From: Balaenoptera acutorostrata
Taxonomy: Eukaryota > Chordata > Mammalia > Artiodactyla > Balaenopteridae
Length of the DNA: 64,000 nt
Reading direction: 5' to 3'
NCBI RefSeq assembly: GCF_949987535.1
Contig: NC_080073.1
Coordinates: 29,260,116-29,324,115 of the forward strand
Below the pieces are notes generated by a model. The model was not told the DNA's origin and did not search any database. It saw nothing but the letters and a program-made list of their open reading frames with translations. Positions 19,678 to 31,712 of the stretch are shown one piece after another. The position numbers and the translations under genes were made by a program. How positions within the stretch are numbered: the first letter of the stretch is position 1; each line of letters opens with the position of its first letter.

Positions 19678-22600
19678 ATGGTCATAGGAACATACATATC
19701 GATAATTACCTTAAGCGTGAATGGATTAACTGCTCCAACCAAAAGACACAGGCTTGCTGAATGGGTATAAAAGCAAGACCCATATATATGCTGTCTACAA
19801 GAGCTCCACTTCAGACTTAGGTACACATACAGACTGAAAGTGAGGGGATGGAAAAAGATATTCCATGCAAATGGAAATCAAAAGACAGCTGGAGTAGCAA
19901 TACTCATATCAGATAAAATAGACTTTAAAATAAAGAATGTTACAAGAGACAAAGAAGGACACTACATAATGATCAAGGGATCAATCCAAGAAGAAGATAT
20001 AACAATTGTAAATATTTATGCACCCAACATAGGAGCACCTCAATACATAAGGCAAATACTAACAGCCATAAAAGGGGAAATTGACAGCAACACAATCATA
20101 GTAGGGGACTTTAACACCCCACTTTCACCAATGGACAGATCATCCAAAATGAAAATAAATAAGGAAACACAAGCTTTAAATGATACATTAAACAATATGG
20201 ACTTAATTGATATTTATAGGACATTCCGTCCAAAAACAGCAGATTACACTTTCTTCTCAAGTGCACACGGAACATTCTCCAGGATAGATCACATCTTGGG
20301 TCACAGATCAAGCCTCAGTAAATTTAAGAAAATTGAAATCATATCAAGCATCTTTTCTGACCACAGCACTATGAGATTAGAAATGAATTACAGTGAACAA
20401 AACGTAAAAAAAAAAACACATGGAGGCTAAACAATACGTTACTAAATAACCAAGAGATCACTGAAGAAATCAAAGAGGAAATCAAAAAATACCTAGAGGC
20501 AAATGACAACGAAAACAGGACAATCCAAAACCTATGGATGCATCAAAAGCAGTTCTAAGAGGGAAGTTTATAGCTATACAAGCCTACCTCAAGAAACAAG
20601 AAAAATTTCAAATAAACAATCTAACCTTATACCTAAAGGAACTAGAGAAAGAAGAACAAACAAAACCCAAAGTTAGCAGAAGGAAAGAAATCATAAAGAT
20701 CAGAGCAGAACTAAATGAAATAGAAACAAAGAAAACAGTAGCAAAGATCAATAAAACTAAAAGTTGGTTCTTTGAGAAGATAAACAAAATTGATAAACCA
20801 TTAGCCAGACTCATCAATAAAAAGAGGGAGAGGACTCAAATCAATAAAATTAGAAATGAAAAAGGAGAAGTTACAACAGACACTGCAGAAATACAAAGCA
20901 TCCTAAGAGACTGCTACAAGCAAGTCTATGCAAATAAAATGGACAACCTGGAAGAAATGGACAAATTCTTAGAAAGGTATAACCTTCCAAGACTGAACCA
21001 GGAAGAAATAGAAAATATGAACAGACCAATCACAAGTAATGCAATTGAAACTGTGATTAAAAATCTTCCAACAAACAAAAGTCCAGGACCAGATGGCTTC
21101 ACAGGTGAATTCTATCAAACATTAGAGAAGAGCTAACACCCATCCTTCTCAAACTCTTCCAAAAAATTGCAGAGGAAGGAACACTCCCAAACTCATTCTA
21201 TGAGGCCACCATCACCCTGATACCAAAACCAGACAAAGATACTACAAAAAAAGAAAATTACAGACCAATATCACTGATGAATATAGATGCAAAAATCCTT
21301 AGCAGAATACTAGCAAACAGAATGTAACAACACATTGAAAGGATCACACACCATGATCAAGTGGGTTTTATCCCAGGGATGGAAGGATTCTTCAACATAC
21401 GCAAATCAATCAATGTGATTCACCATATTAACAAATTGAAGAATAAAAACCATATGATCATCTCAATAGATGCAGAAAAAGCTTTTGACAAAATTCAACA
21501 CCCATTTATGATAAAAACTCTTCAGAAAGTAGGCATAGAGTGAACCTACCTCAACATAATAAAGGCCATATATGACAAACCCACAGCAAACATCATTCTC
21601 AATGGTGAAAAACTGAAAGCATTTCCTTTAAGATCAGGAACAAGACAAGGATGTCCACTCTCCCCACTATTATTCAACATAGTTTTGGAAGTCCTAGACA
21701 CGGCAATCAGAGAAGAAAAAGAAATAAAAGGAATACAAGTTGGAAAAGAAGAAGTAAAACTGTCACTGTTTGCAGATGACATGGTACTATACATAGAGAA
21801 TCCTAAAAATGCCACCAGAAAGCTACTAGAGCTAATCAGTGAATTTGGTAAAGTTGTAGGATACAAAATTAATGCACAGAAATCTCTTGCATTCCTATAC
21901 ACTAATGATGAAAAATCTGAAAGAGAAATTAAGGAAACACTCCCATTTACCACTGCAACAAAAAGAATAAAATACCTAGGAATAAACCTACCTAGCGAGA
22001 CAAAAGACCTGTATGCAGAAAACTATAAGACCCTGATGAAAGAAATTAAAGATGATACCAACAGATGGAGAGATATACCATGTTCTTGGATTGGAAGAAT
22101 CAATATTGTGAAAATGACTATGCTACCCAGAGCAATCTACAGATTCAATGCAATCCCTATGAAATTACCAATGGCATTTTTTACGGAACTAGAACAAAAA
22201 ATCTTAAAATTTGTATGGAGACACAAAAGACCCCGAATAGCCAAAGCAGTCTTGAGGGGAAAAAAAACGGTGCTGGAGGAATCATTCTCCCTGACTTCAG
22301 GCTATACTACAAAGCTACAGTAGTTAAGACAATATGGTACTGGCACAAAAACAGAAACATAGATCAATGGAACAAGATAGAAAGCCCAGAGATAAACCCA
22401 CGCACCTATGGTCAACTAATGTGTGACAAAGGAGGCAAGGATATACAATGGAGAAAAGACAGTCTCTTCAATAAGTGGTGCTGGGAAAACTGGACAGCTA
22501 TATGTAAAAGAATGAAATTAGAACACTCCTTAACACCATACACAAAAGTAAACTCAAAATGGATTCGAGACCTAAATGTAAGACTGGGCAGTATAAAACT

Positions 22601-23493
22601 CTTAGAGGAAAACATAGGAAGAACACTCTTTGACATAAATCACAGCAAGATCTTTTTTGATCACCTCCTAGAGTAATGGAAATAAAAATAGAAATAAACA
22701 AATGGGACCTAATGAAACTTAAAAGCTTTTGTACAGCAAAGGAAACCATAAACAATACGAAAAGACAACCCTCAGAATGGGAGAAAATATTGCAAACGAA
22801 TCAATGGACAAAGGATTAATCTCCAAAATATATAAACAGCTCATGCAGCTCAATATTAAAGAAACAAACAACCCAATCCAAAAATGGGCAGAAGATCTAA
22901 ATAGACATTTCTCCAAAGAAGACATACAGATGGCCAAGAAGTGCATGAAAAGCTGCTGAACATCACTAATAATTAGAGAAATGCAAATAAAAACTACAAT
23001 GAGGTATCACCTCACACCAGTTAGAACGGCCATCATCAGAAAATCTACATACAACACATTCTGGAGAGGGTGTGGAGGAAAGGGCACCCTCTTGCACTGT
23101 TGGTGAGAATGTAAATTGATACAGGCACTATGGAGAACAGTATGGAGGTTCCTTAAAAAACTAAAAATAGAATTACCATATGATCCAGCAATCCCACTAC
23201 TGGGCATATACCCAGAGAAAACCATAATTCAAAAAGACACATGCACCCCAGTGTTCAGTGCAGCACTATTTGTAATAGCCAGCTCATGGAAGCAACCTAA
23301 ATGCCCATCAACAGACGAATGGATAAAGAAGAGGTGGTACATATATACAATGGAATATTACTCAGCCATAAACAGGAACGAAGTTGAGTCATTTGTTGAG
23401 ACGTGGATGGATCTAGAGACTGTCATACCGAGTGAAGTAAGTCAGAAAGAGAAAAACAAATATCGTATATTAACGCATGTATGTGGAACCTAG
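19678..23493 (+). pseudogene. L1 ORF2 (endonuclease-reverse transcriptase), disabled
   Basis: It begins 58 bp after ORF1 with ATG at 19678. Domains in order are the AP-type endonuclease (19678-20400; GDFN, SRIDHIL and SDH motifs visible), the reverse transcriptase (about 21000-22100; catalytic FADD at 21769-21780) and the C-terminal cysteine region (about 23050-23110). Lesions: in-frame stops at 19768, 21325, 21541, 22957 and 23104, and frameshifts near 20410 (A-run), 20535, 21122, 22265 (A-run), 22663 and 22790. The first Cys of the zinc-knuckle-like motif is also changed to Phe and a Trp is lost to a stop. It cannot make a working enzyme. Confidence 0.92.
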
Positions 23494-23720
23494 AAAAATG
23501 GTACAGATGAACCAGTTTGCTGGGCAGAAGTTGAGACACAGATGTAGAGAACAAATGTATGGACACCAAGAGGGGAACGCCACGGGGGGGTGGGGATGGT
23601 GGTGTGCTGAATTGGGCGATTGGGATTGACATGTATACACTGATGTGTATAAAATTGATGACTAATAAGAACCTGCTGTATAAATAAATAAATAAAATTC
23701 AAAAATTAAAAAAACAAACT

Positions 23721-24365
23721 AATACTAAACTTTCTTTGGGTTATTTGTATGGAAATATGTTAATATAAATGTTTCAGACATTATATGAAATTCCTAAAAA
23801 TCTTATATGTTCTGGTATAATGTTATAAGTCATAATTCTAGTTATTACTTTAAAATGTATATCTCAGAAATAACTAAATTTCCTTGTCCATTGCATTATT
23901 ATGAACTTTCATCAAACCTTTAACCATTGTCATTTTTAAGCCTTTTGTCATTTACAGACAGTTCTGGGTGTACTCTGATTCTTTTGCACAAATGTTCCTA
24001 TAAAAGGGTTTCATCTTGAAGGAATTCATGATAAAGACTCTGAGAAGTACAGGTTTCTGGTAACTGACTATACTGCGGAACTGAATGAATAAGCATTTTC
24101 AGAACTCTAATGGAAAACTGATGAGTTCATAAAAGCGCTAACAAACATCAAGATGAAAAAAAAATTAATTACATGAGACTGAGTGAACTGATGAGGATGA
24201 TTATAATTTTTGTGACTTTCTGTTTGAATAATAAAAGAAAAGTTAGTAAATATGATTCCCCACATTATTAAAAGAATATTAGCCCTATCAAAAAGGGCTA
24301 ATTCTGGGTGCTTATTCCCAGAATGCAAGGATGTTTTGATAATAGGTAATGTATTAATATACTCT
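23721..24365. other. AT-rich DNA with a possible old L1 scrap
   Basis: Mostly unassigned. CTTATTCCCAGAATGCAAGG near 24312 resembles the ORF2 text that follows the 18.5-kb scrap, so this may be the far side of the L1 into which the 5.1-kb element inserted. An A-run follows CATCAAGATG near 24155. Confidence 0.4.
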
Positions 24366-24670
24366 TTTTTATTAAAATACATTTGACTAATAACATTGTG
24401 TAAAATTAAAGTGTACAAGTTGATTTGATACATTTATATATTGTAATATGACTGCCATTGTAGCAATAATTAGAACCTCTATCATGTCACATAATTATTT
24501 CTTTTTAGTGGTTGGAATAATTGATATCTAGTCTTTTAGCAAGTTTGATGATTATAATACACTATGTTGTCCATATTCACTATACTGTGCATTAGATCTC
24601 TAGGACTTACTACTTATTGCAAATTTGTTCCCTTAAACAATATTTCAACAACATTAAGAATATTAATCTA
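24366..24670 (-). mobile_element. L1 3'UTR relic, antisense
   Basis: ACACTATGTTGTCCATATTC and TGCATTAGATCTCTAGGACT are landmarks of L1M 3'UTRs read on the opposite strand. Confidence 0.65.
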
Positions 24671-24867
24671 CTCTTAACCACTATCTACATTACCTCTCAA
24701 GTGGTAGAGTGCTGGGTGCTCAGCTGTCATCCATCTTTAACTATAGTTATATATCTTCCTAATGCATTTTATCAATTCTAAAATGCTGTCAATTGTAAGG
24801 TATTCTGATTTCAGAAATGGTAAAACGTGAAAAACTGTTTTTCTCAGAATCAGTAAAGTTTAGTATC

Positions 24868-24986
24868 CATCCTTCCATCCATCCATCCATCCACCAATCC
24901 ATCCATCCTTCCATCCACCCATCCATCCATCCTTCCATTTTTCCTTTCCTCCCTTCCTCTTCCCTATCTACCTATTATATCTATCT
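24868..24986. repeat. (ATCC)n microsatellite with CTTC and TATC ends
   Basis: Imperfect CATC/CTTC tetranucleotide array grading into a pyrimidine tract and a short TATC array. It produces a meaningless SIHP-repeat open frame. Confidence 0.95.
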
Positions 24987-25033
24987 ATCTCTCTATCTAG
25001 ACTATTTCCAAGATATATTTTTAAGTAAAAAGT

Positions 25034-25410
25034 AAGAAATAGAACAGGGGCTTCCCTGGTGGCACGGTTAAGAATATGCCTGCCAATGCAGGGGACACAG
25101 GTTCAAGCCCTGGTCCAGGAAGATCCCACATGCCACGGAGCAACTAAGCCCATATGCCACAACTACTGAGCCTATGCTCTAGAGCCCGTGAGCCACAAGT
25201 ACTGAGTCCACGTGCCACAACTACTGAAGTCCACATGCCTAGAGCCAGTGCTCTGCAGTAAGACAAGCCACCACAATGAGAAGCCCATGTACCACAATGA
25301 AGAGTAACCCCCGCTTGCCACAACTAGAGAAAGCCCACCCACAGCAATGAAAACCCAATGCAGCCAAAAATAAATAAAATAAATAAATTAAAAAAAAAGA
25401 AATAGAACAG
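25034..25410 (+). mobile_element. CHR-type SINE with 14-bp TSD
   Basis: Body 25048-25396 in sense. It starts GGGCTTCCCTGGTGGCACGG, has GGTTCAAGCCC as B box, then the long CHR tail body and an A-rich end (AAATAAATAAATT). The direct repeat AAGAAATAGAACAG is perfect (25034-25047, 25397-25410). It lacks a few bases of the A-box region relative to its siblings. Confidence 0.95.
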
Positions 25411-25438
25411 TTTGTATACTATAGTCCAATCTATATAT

Positions 25439-27865
25439 TTACAAAATAATATGTTTTATTGAGAAATAGTTGATGTACAATATTATATGTTACAGGTGTA
25501 CAAGACAATAATTCACAATTTTTAAAGTTTATACTCCATTTATAGTTATTATAAAATATTGGCTATATTCCCTGTGTTGTACCATATATCCTTGCAACTT
25601 ATTCATTTTATCTATAATAGTTTGTACCTTTTAATCTCCTACCACTATTTTGCCCCTTCCCCTTCCCCTTTCCCTGCTGATAACCTCTAGTTTGTTCTCT
25701 ATATCTGTGAGTCTGTTTCCTTTTTGTTATATTCACTAGTTTGTTATATTTTTTAGATTTCACATATAAGTGATATCATACAGTATTTGTCTTTCTCTGA
25801 CTTATTTCACTTAGCAGAATACCTTCCAAGTCCATCCATGTTGTTGCAAATTGCAAAATTTCATTCTTTTTTATGGCTGAGTAGTATTCCACTGTGTGTG
25901 TTTCTATGTGTGTGTGTGTGTGTGTGTCACATCTTCTTTATCCATTCATCTGTTGATGGACACTTTGGTTGCTTCCATACCTTAGCCATTGTAAAGAATG
26001 ATGCTATAAGCATTGAGGTGCATGTATCTTTTCAAATTAGTGTTTTTGTTCTTTTTGGATATATACCCAGGAGTGGAATTGCTTGCTGGGTAATCTAAAC
26101 TATTTTTAGTTTTTTAAAGAAACGTCCATGCTGTTTTCCACAGTAGCTGCACCAATTTACATTCCCGCCAACAGTGTACGAGGGTTCCCTTTTCTCCACA
26201 TCCTTGCCAACATTTGTTATTTGTGGTCTTTTTGATGGTAGCCATTCTGACTGGTGTGAGGTGATACTCACTGTAGTTTTAATTTGCATTTCTCTGATGA
26301 TTAATTATATTGAGTGTCTTCTCATGTGCCTGTTGACCATCTGTATGTGTTCTTTGGAAAAATATCTATTCAGGTCTTCTGCCCATTTTTTGAGTAGGTT
26401 ATTTGTTTTTGTTTTTTGATGTTGAGTTATATGAGTTTTTAATTTATTTTGGATATTAACCCCCTGTTGGTCATATCATGAGCAAATATTTTCTCCCATT
26501 CAGTAGGTGTCTTTTTCTTTTTCTTTTTTGTCAATGGTTTTACTATGCAAAAGTTTTTAAATCTAATAGGTCCCATTTGTTTATTTTTGCTTTTATTTCC
26601 TTTGCTTTAAGAGATAGATCCAAAAAAATATTGCTACCATTTATGTCAAAGAGTGTTCTGCCTATGTTTTGTTCTAGGAGCTTTATAGTATCTGGTCTTA
26701 CATTTAAGTCTTTAATCCATTTTGAGTTTATTTTTGTATATGGAGTGAGAAAATGTTTCAATGTTCTTCTTTTATGTGTAGCTGTCCATTTTCCCAGCAC
26801 CACTTATTAAAGAGACTGTCTTTTCACCATTGTATATCTTTGCCTCCTTTGTCATAGATTAATTGATCATAAGTGCATGGGTTTATTTCTGGGCTGTCTA
26901 TCCTGTTCCATTGATCTGTGTGTCTGTTTTTGTGCCAGTACCATACTGTTTTGATTACTGTAGCTTTGTAGTATAGTCTTAAGTCAGGGAGTGTAATTCC
27001 TCCAGCTCTGTTCTTCTTTCTCAAGATTGTTTTAGCTATTTGGGGTCTTTTGTGTTTTCATACAAATTTCAAAATTATTTGTTTTAGTTCTGTGAAAAAT
27101 GCCCTTGGTATTTTGATAGGAATTGTATAGACTCTGTAGATTGCCTTGGGTAGTATGGTCAGTTTGACAATATTAATTCTTCCAATCCATGAACACAATA
27201 TATCTTTCCATCTGCTTCTGTTATCTTCAACTTCTTTCATCAGTGTCTTATACTTTCTTGTGGTACAGGTCTTTTGCCTCCTTAGGTAGGGTTATTCCTC
27301 AGTATTTTATTCTTTTTGATGCGATGGTAAATAGTATTGTTTCCTTAATTTCTCTTTCTGGTAGTTTGTTGTTAATGTATAGAAATGCAGCAGATTTCTG
27401 TATAGTAATTTTGTATCCTCCAACTTTATTGAATACATTGATGAGCTCTAGTAGTTTTCTAGTGGTGTCTGTAGGATTTTCTATATATAGTACCATGTCA
27501 TCTGCAAACAGTGACAGTTTTACTTCATCCTTTCCAATTTAGATTCCTTTTATTTCTTTTACTTGTTGCTGTGGCTATGACTTCCAAAACTATGTTGAAT
27601 AAAAGTGGCGAGAGTGGGCATCCTTGTGTTGTTCCTCATGTTAGAGGAAATGCTTTCAGCTTTTCACCATTGAGTATGACATTGGCTGTATGTTTGTCAT
27701 ATATGGCCTTTATTGTGTTGAGGTATGTTCCTTCTATGCCCACTTTTTGGAGGGTTTTTATCATAAATGGATGTTGAATTTTGTGAAAAGATTTTTCTGC
27801 ATCTATTAGGATGATCATATGATTTTTATTCTTCAATTTGTTAATGTGGTGTTACAAAATAATAT
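25439..27865 (-). mobile_element. 5'-truncated L1, antisense, with 14-bp TSD
   Basis: The body is 25453-27851: the 3'UTR is at the left and the 3' half of ORF2 runs rightwards to the truncation point in the reverse transcriptase. The TSD TTACAAAATAATAT is perfect (25439-25452, 27852-27865). ORF2 is broken into short frames (for example 26543-26803, 27299-27496). Its 3'UTR, with TTACAGGTGTACAAGAC-type text, is a third lineage and more diverged than the other two. No long poly(A) remains. Confidence 0.92.
25886..25928. repeat. (TG)n tract inside the L1
   Basis: A TG dinucleotide array interrupted by TTTCTA, expanded from a short TG run normally present in this part of the L1 3' region. Confidence 0.9.
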
Positions 27866-29340
27866 TTAAATAGATACATAGTATATATGTGTGTGTTATT
27901 CCCTTAGTAGTATTTACAGAAAACTTTAAGTAAGGATCACTTTTGGAAAAAAGAATGGGGGGTAAGGGGGAGAGAAGGGAGTTTTTATTTTCTATCTTTC
28001 TGTACTGTTTGAATTCTCTAAGCTTATTCTACTCTCACCTTTATTTTAACAAATCAACAGAAATTTTTATGGCAGGGAGGTATTGGCCATTTGTTGCTTT
28101 GTTGCAGTAGAAGGTGCCAGAGAACCACCCAGATCACCTCAGGTACCATTCACCACTTTTGTGAGTCCCACCCCAGCTTCTGTGTACTTTTCTTCCAGTG
28201 GCTGCCCTTGCAGCCATTTTTGTAGGACCACCTGGAGGTACTGGTTCACTAGGCCTGCTGAAAGCTGGAAGGGCAGCCCTTAGCCAATTATTGAGTGGTG
28301 AGGGAGTGTGAAAGCACAGGTCTATTGCCCAGGCAAAAACTGTACCCCAGATCCTACCTTTGTGTGGCTTCCCGCTTTTCCCTTTCTTGCTTCTTGTCAC
28401 TCCCTCAGGAGTTTCTCTTGGGAGCCCTTCCATAATCACTTAATAAATCCTGAATCCTCTTCACAGCATCTGATTCTGAAACCTAACACATTTCTGTTTT
28501 ACTTTGATTTTTTAGGTTTAAGAAAACAAAATTTTAAATGTCCTATATATGTATACGTATGTATATGAAAGAAATAACATAGAGTGGAATCAAATTATAT
28601 TGAGACAGCAAGGAAATGAGAGGACTGGCTTCCTTCCAGTGGGCCTTCTTATGTCTTACAGACACTAGAATCTTTTAGTTTTTATTTTTTTAACCTGACT
28701 TCAGTCTCTGCTATTCTACTTTCAGTAAAAGGACATCTGCCCACCTTCAGCACAGCCATTCATTTTCCTGTACATACTTAGATCACTGTTCAGCTACTCA
28801 TAGCTAATAAATTAAGCAAGTTACTAACAACTTTTGGTTTCTGGTTTCTTCTTGGCAAAACAAACTATCAATTCTCAGAGTGAAAAAAAAAAGAAATTGT
28901 GTTATTGAAGGATAGCATCAAGATGGAATTAGTAATGGCTATAAAGAACTCTCCCTACTTTAAGACAGTTCAGTGTTGTTTATCAGTAGTGGGCCTCAGT
29001 GGGCAAGTGAATTACCAAGAAGCACTTTTCTTTTAGATTGCATTGGTGCCTGTGCGTCCAGAGTCCATTGTCAAATAAAGCCTGTCATTTGGGTGCAGCA
29101 TCTTTGCATTTTTAATCATGTTTTATCTCCCAGTTGCCAGTTTGCAACAGGTCTGCTGGTCAGTGTGAAGTAGCAAGGCTATGTTGCAAATGTTTTATGC
29201 TCCTCAGGCAGTTTATTTATTCTGGTAATTGTTGCAGTATTTGTAATCTTCCTGTCTTTATCCTTAATGTGTGCCTGCATTTAGAACCATAAATTTCTCT
29301 GGATTTGAGTGGCTGTCCACAGCATGGTTTTAACTGTAAC
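27866..29340. other. Low-copy DNA, nothing firmly recognised
   Basis: 28080-28490 is somewhat GC-richer and ends in a CAGCATCTGATTCTGAAACC-like motif that recalls an old retroelement end. The two overlapping frames there (28083-28283 plus, 28134-28439 minus) have no recognisable domains. 28500-29340 is unassigned. Confidence 0.45.
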
Positions 29341-29342
29341 AC

Positions 29343-29345
<3 letters not shown>

Positions 29346-29373
<28 letters not shown>

Positions 29374-29376
29374 ATA
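29346..29376. repeat. (TG)n microsatellite
   Basis: About 14 perfect TG units followed by TATACACACA. Confidence 0.97.
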
Positions 29377-30074
29377 CACACATCTATATACATGGATATT
29401 TATTCTCACACCCACAAACAGGGTAATTTATAGCATAACACACATACAGGCTTTAAAAAAAAAAAATCCCAGCGCCTATCATTAACAGCTGAGTGTTTTC
29501 TCTGTAGTATAGTGCTGGATATTACAGGGGAAACCCCCATCAAATGTTTTTATTTAAGCAGAAGTAGGGTGAGGAGGTCTTGGGCAGGAAGCTGTCGGAT
29601 TGGAGCCTGCTTCTTCTGCTGTCGGGACATCTCCCAGCAGCCCCTGAAAGAGGTCGCCAAATCTTCTGGCCCACTATGCCTTTGTTAGGAACCAGACTGC
29701 CATCAGCAAGATCCTGGAAACTGACTCATCAGTGAGTAACAATGGGGAGACACCAATTTTGAGAAGAGGCATATATGCAATTGAAGACAACAAAATAGTG
29801 AAGTATTGCTTACATTCTGTTTCTGTTCTTTTTACGTATTTAATAAGGATGCTGTCTACTGCTGATTATCTGACTTTGTTAGAATTTACTTTGCCTTTTT
29901 AAAGGGAGACAAAGATTTAGGAAAGTGAGACTTACCTGGGGATTGTCTCGTTCATACTAGCCCTCACATTATTCAGGGTTGGCAATTTTTGATTTTTGAC
30001 CTGAAATCTATTTTTAGCTCATGAGGTTGGATACTGGGTGCCTCAGGCATCTTCTCTTGTTTTCATATTTTGTT
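29377..30074. other. Low-copy DNA, nothing recognised
   Basis: A moderately GC-rich patch at 29560-29750 has no domain-bearing frame. Confidence 0.5.
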
Positions 30075-30226
30075 ATAAGTACTAGTTTTATCTCTCCTGT
30101 CGGATTCTAAGCTTCTTGAGGGCTGGAACTATGACTTGTATTTCGCTTGTATCTGCAACAATGTTGCATAACTTAGCAGACTATTGGGTGCATGGTGGAT
30201 GCTCAGTGAGTACTGATAGGTTGAAT
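30075..30226 (+). mobile_element. L2 3'-end relic
   Basis: TAAGCTTCTTGAGGGCTGGA, then GGTGGATGCTCAGTGAGTAC, follow the L2 3' terminus in order. Confidence 0.65.
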
Positions 30227-30727
30227 TTCTTACAAGGTATGTATTTAGCTTCTGCTTAACTCAATCGTAGGTTGATGGTTTAGTGGGAAATTTGAGTTAA
30301 ATGTTTACTTATTTATTCAGTAGCTCAGAGTATTAGTGTATGGGGTGATTAGGTAGGTATTTTTTTGGACTTATATCAGTGGTTTTAGTCTTTTACTTAT
30401 TTATTTTTCTCTTTAACTGAGGAATCCTTTCTTTAATGGACTCCAGTGTGGAGAATGTGTACAATATGTGTACAATATGTACAGTATGTACAATGAATGA
30501 AAGGGGAGTTGCTTTGTTTGAAATGGGTGGAAGTTGAGTTTCCAGCTTGAGTGGCCTCCTTTTCATTGCTCCCTCTTCTTTCCTGCTCCATTTCCCCAAA
30601 CATCCCCAAGCCAAGTGGTCAGTGAACCATCTCCTAGGACTGATAGGGCTCCTCTGAGTATAGCTTGTAAACCATTTATCTAAAGAAAGTGTCTTTGAGT
30701 GTTTAATTACATTTGGTCCATAATTTT
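30227..30727. other. Low-copy DNA
   Basis: Contains a small degenerate array of TGTACAATA-like units at 30457-30496. Otherwise unassigned. Confidence 0.5.
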
Positions 30728-30945
30728 AAAAAACAGAGTTTATATTCTAGAGCAGTTTTAGGTTCGTAGGAAAATTGAGCAGAAAGTACAGAGTTTCCAT
30801 ATACCCCACCCCCACTGCTCATGGTTTCCCCTGTCATTAACATCTTGCATTGGTGTGGTACATTTGCTACAATTTGGTGAACCAATAAGGATACATTATT
30901 ATTTATTAAAGTCTCTATTTTACTTTAGGATTCACTCTTTGTATT
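30728..30945 (-). mobile_element. Ancient L1 3'UTR relic, antisense, left part
   Basis: Landmarks TAGAGCAGTTTTAGGTTCGT, GAGCAGAAAGTACAGAGTTTCC and TTTAGGATTCACTC belong to L1M 3'UTRs read on the opposite strand. Its continuation is found on the far side of the LTR (31512 onwards). Confidence 0.75.
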
Positions 30946-31511
30946 TATAGTGGAGCAAAATTCACCACCCCAAAATGTCTCTTTGGCATGCGGATTCTGT
31001 TGAGCTGAAAACAATCAAGGGCCAAAACACCCAGGAAGAAATTTTGACTTTCCCCCTAACTGCCTAAAAGAATTTAGATAGAGGGCCTTTTCCCAAAATA
31101 AAGCTATTTTCAGAGATATCTGCAAAGACTCTGGGCTAGGTGTGGTGGAAGAAACTCAGCAGGGTCTAGCGATCAGAGTCACTCTGCATTCCATTTTCTC
31201 TGCATGTCCCAGTAAATATTTGTTTACCAAGCATTTGCTTTTCCATCTCCATGTGAATTGCCTTCCTCCTCTTTAAAGTCCCAAACCAGTACCCTCAACA
31301 TCCTCATTTGTCTTTAGCTGAAGCTGCTATTTAAGGTGAGGGTTTTGGCCATTTTTAGCAAGTTACTTAGTTTTCCTGGGTCCCTCCTATGTATCCATGT
31401 TATTAAACTTTTGTTTGATTTTTCTCCTGTTAATCTGTTTCATATCAACTTAATTCTTAAACTAGCCAGAAGAACCTAGAAGGGTAGAGGAAAATGTCTT
31501 CCTCCCTGACA
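30946..31511 (+). mobile_element. ERV1-like solo LTR, nested in the L1 relic
   Basis: A 566-bp block bounded by the 4-bp TSD TATT (30942-30945, 31512-31515), ending CA and beginning TA (the usual TG seems mutated). Removing it restores continuous L1 text around ATTGTAGAGTTCTATG. It has a TATTTAAG box (31328) and an ATTAAA polyadenylation signal (31402), as an LTR would. The 4-bp TSD fits class I elements, and the name is from memory. No internal viral genes. Confidence 0.75.
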
Positions 31512-31540
31512 TATTGTAGAGTTCTATGTGGTGTCTTTCT
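31512..31540 (-). mobile_element. Ancient L1 3'UTR relic, right part
   Basis: Short continuation of the L1 relic after the LTR, before the pyrimidine tract. Confidence 0.55.
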
Positions 31541-31573
31541 TCCTTCCTTCCTTTTCCTTTCTTTCTTTCTTTA
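31535..31573. repeat. (CTTC/CTTT)n pyrimidine tract
   Basis: Imperfect CTTC then CTTT tetranucleotide units. Confidence 0.9.
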
Positions 31574-31712
31574 AAAGTTATGCTCTATCCCTTCATCACA
31601 GCTGGAAAAAACTCCAGGTTTATATTCCCGAAGAGGCAAATCAGGATTACAGATTACGATCATGATCCTCCTCTGATAACTCAGCAGACCATCTACCACT
31701 TTTGTGCTTTAG
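31574..31712. other. Short low-copy block, possibly conserved
   Basis: No transposon match. It is continuous with the block to the right of the SINE (32038 onwards) once that is removed. The 65-codon frame ending at 31723 has no recognisable domain. Confidence 0.3.

Larger units (their letters stand above)
18626..23720 (+). mobile_element. Nearly full-length, inactive L1
   Basis: A 5.1-kb L1 in sense: the last part of the 5'UTR, ORF1, ORF2 and a short 3'UTR with an A-rich tail (AAATAAATAAATAAAATTC). Nearly all of the 5'UTR, including the promoter, is missing, so this is a 5'-truncated insertion. ORF2 has many lesions. The 3'UTR (ACGCATGTATGTGGAACCTAG to the tail) differs from that of the L1s at 0-1.9 and 10.8 kb. 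A convincing TSD was not found. Confidence 0.93.

Noticed and set aside
24868..24986. CRISPR-like array
   Set aside because: Simple tetranucleotide microsatellite without spacers, in a mammalian setting.
24817..25035. Frame encoding SIHP repeats
   Set aside because: Translation of an (ATCC)n microsatellite.
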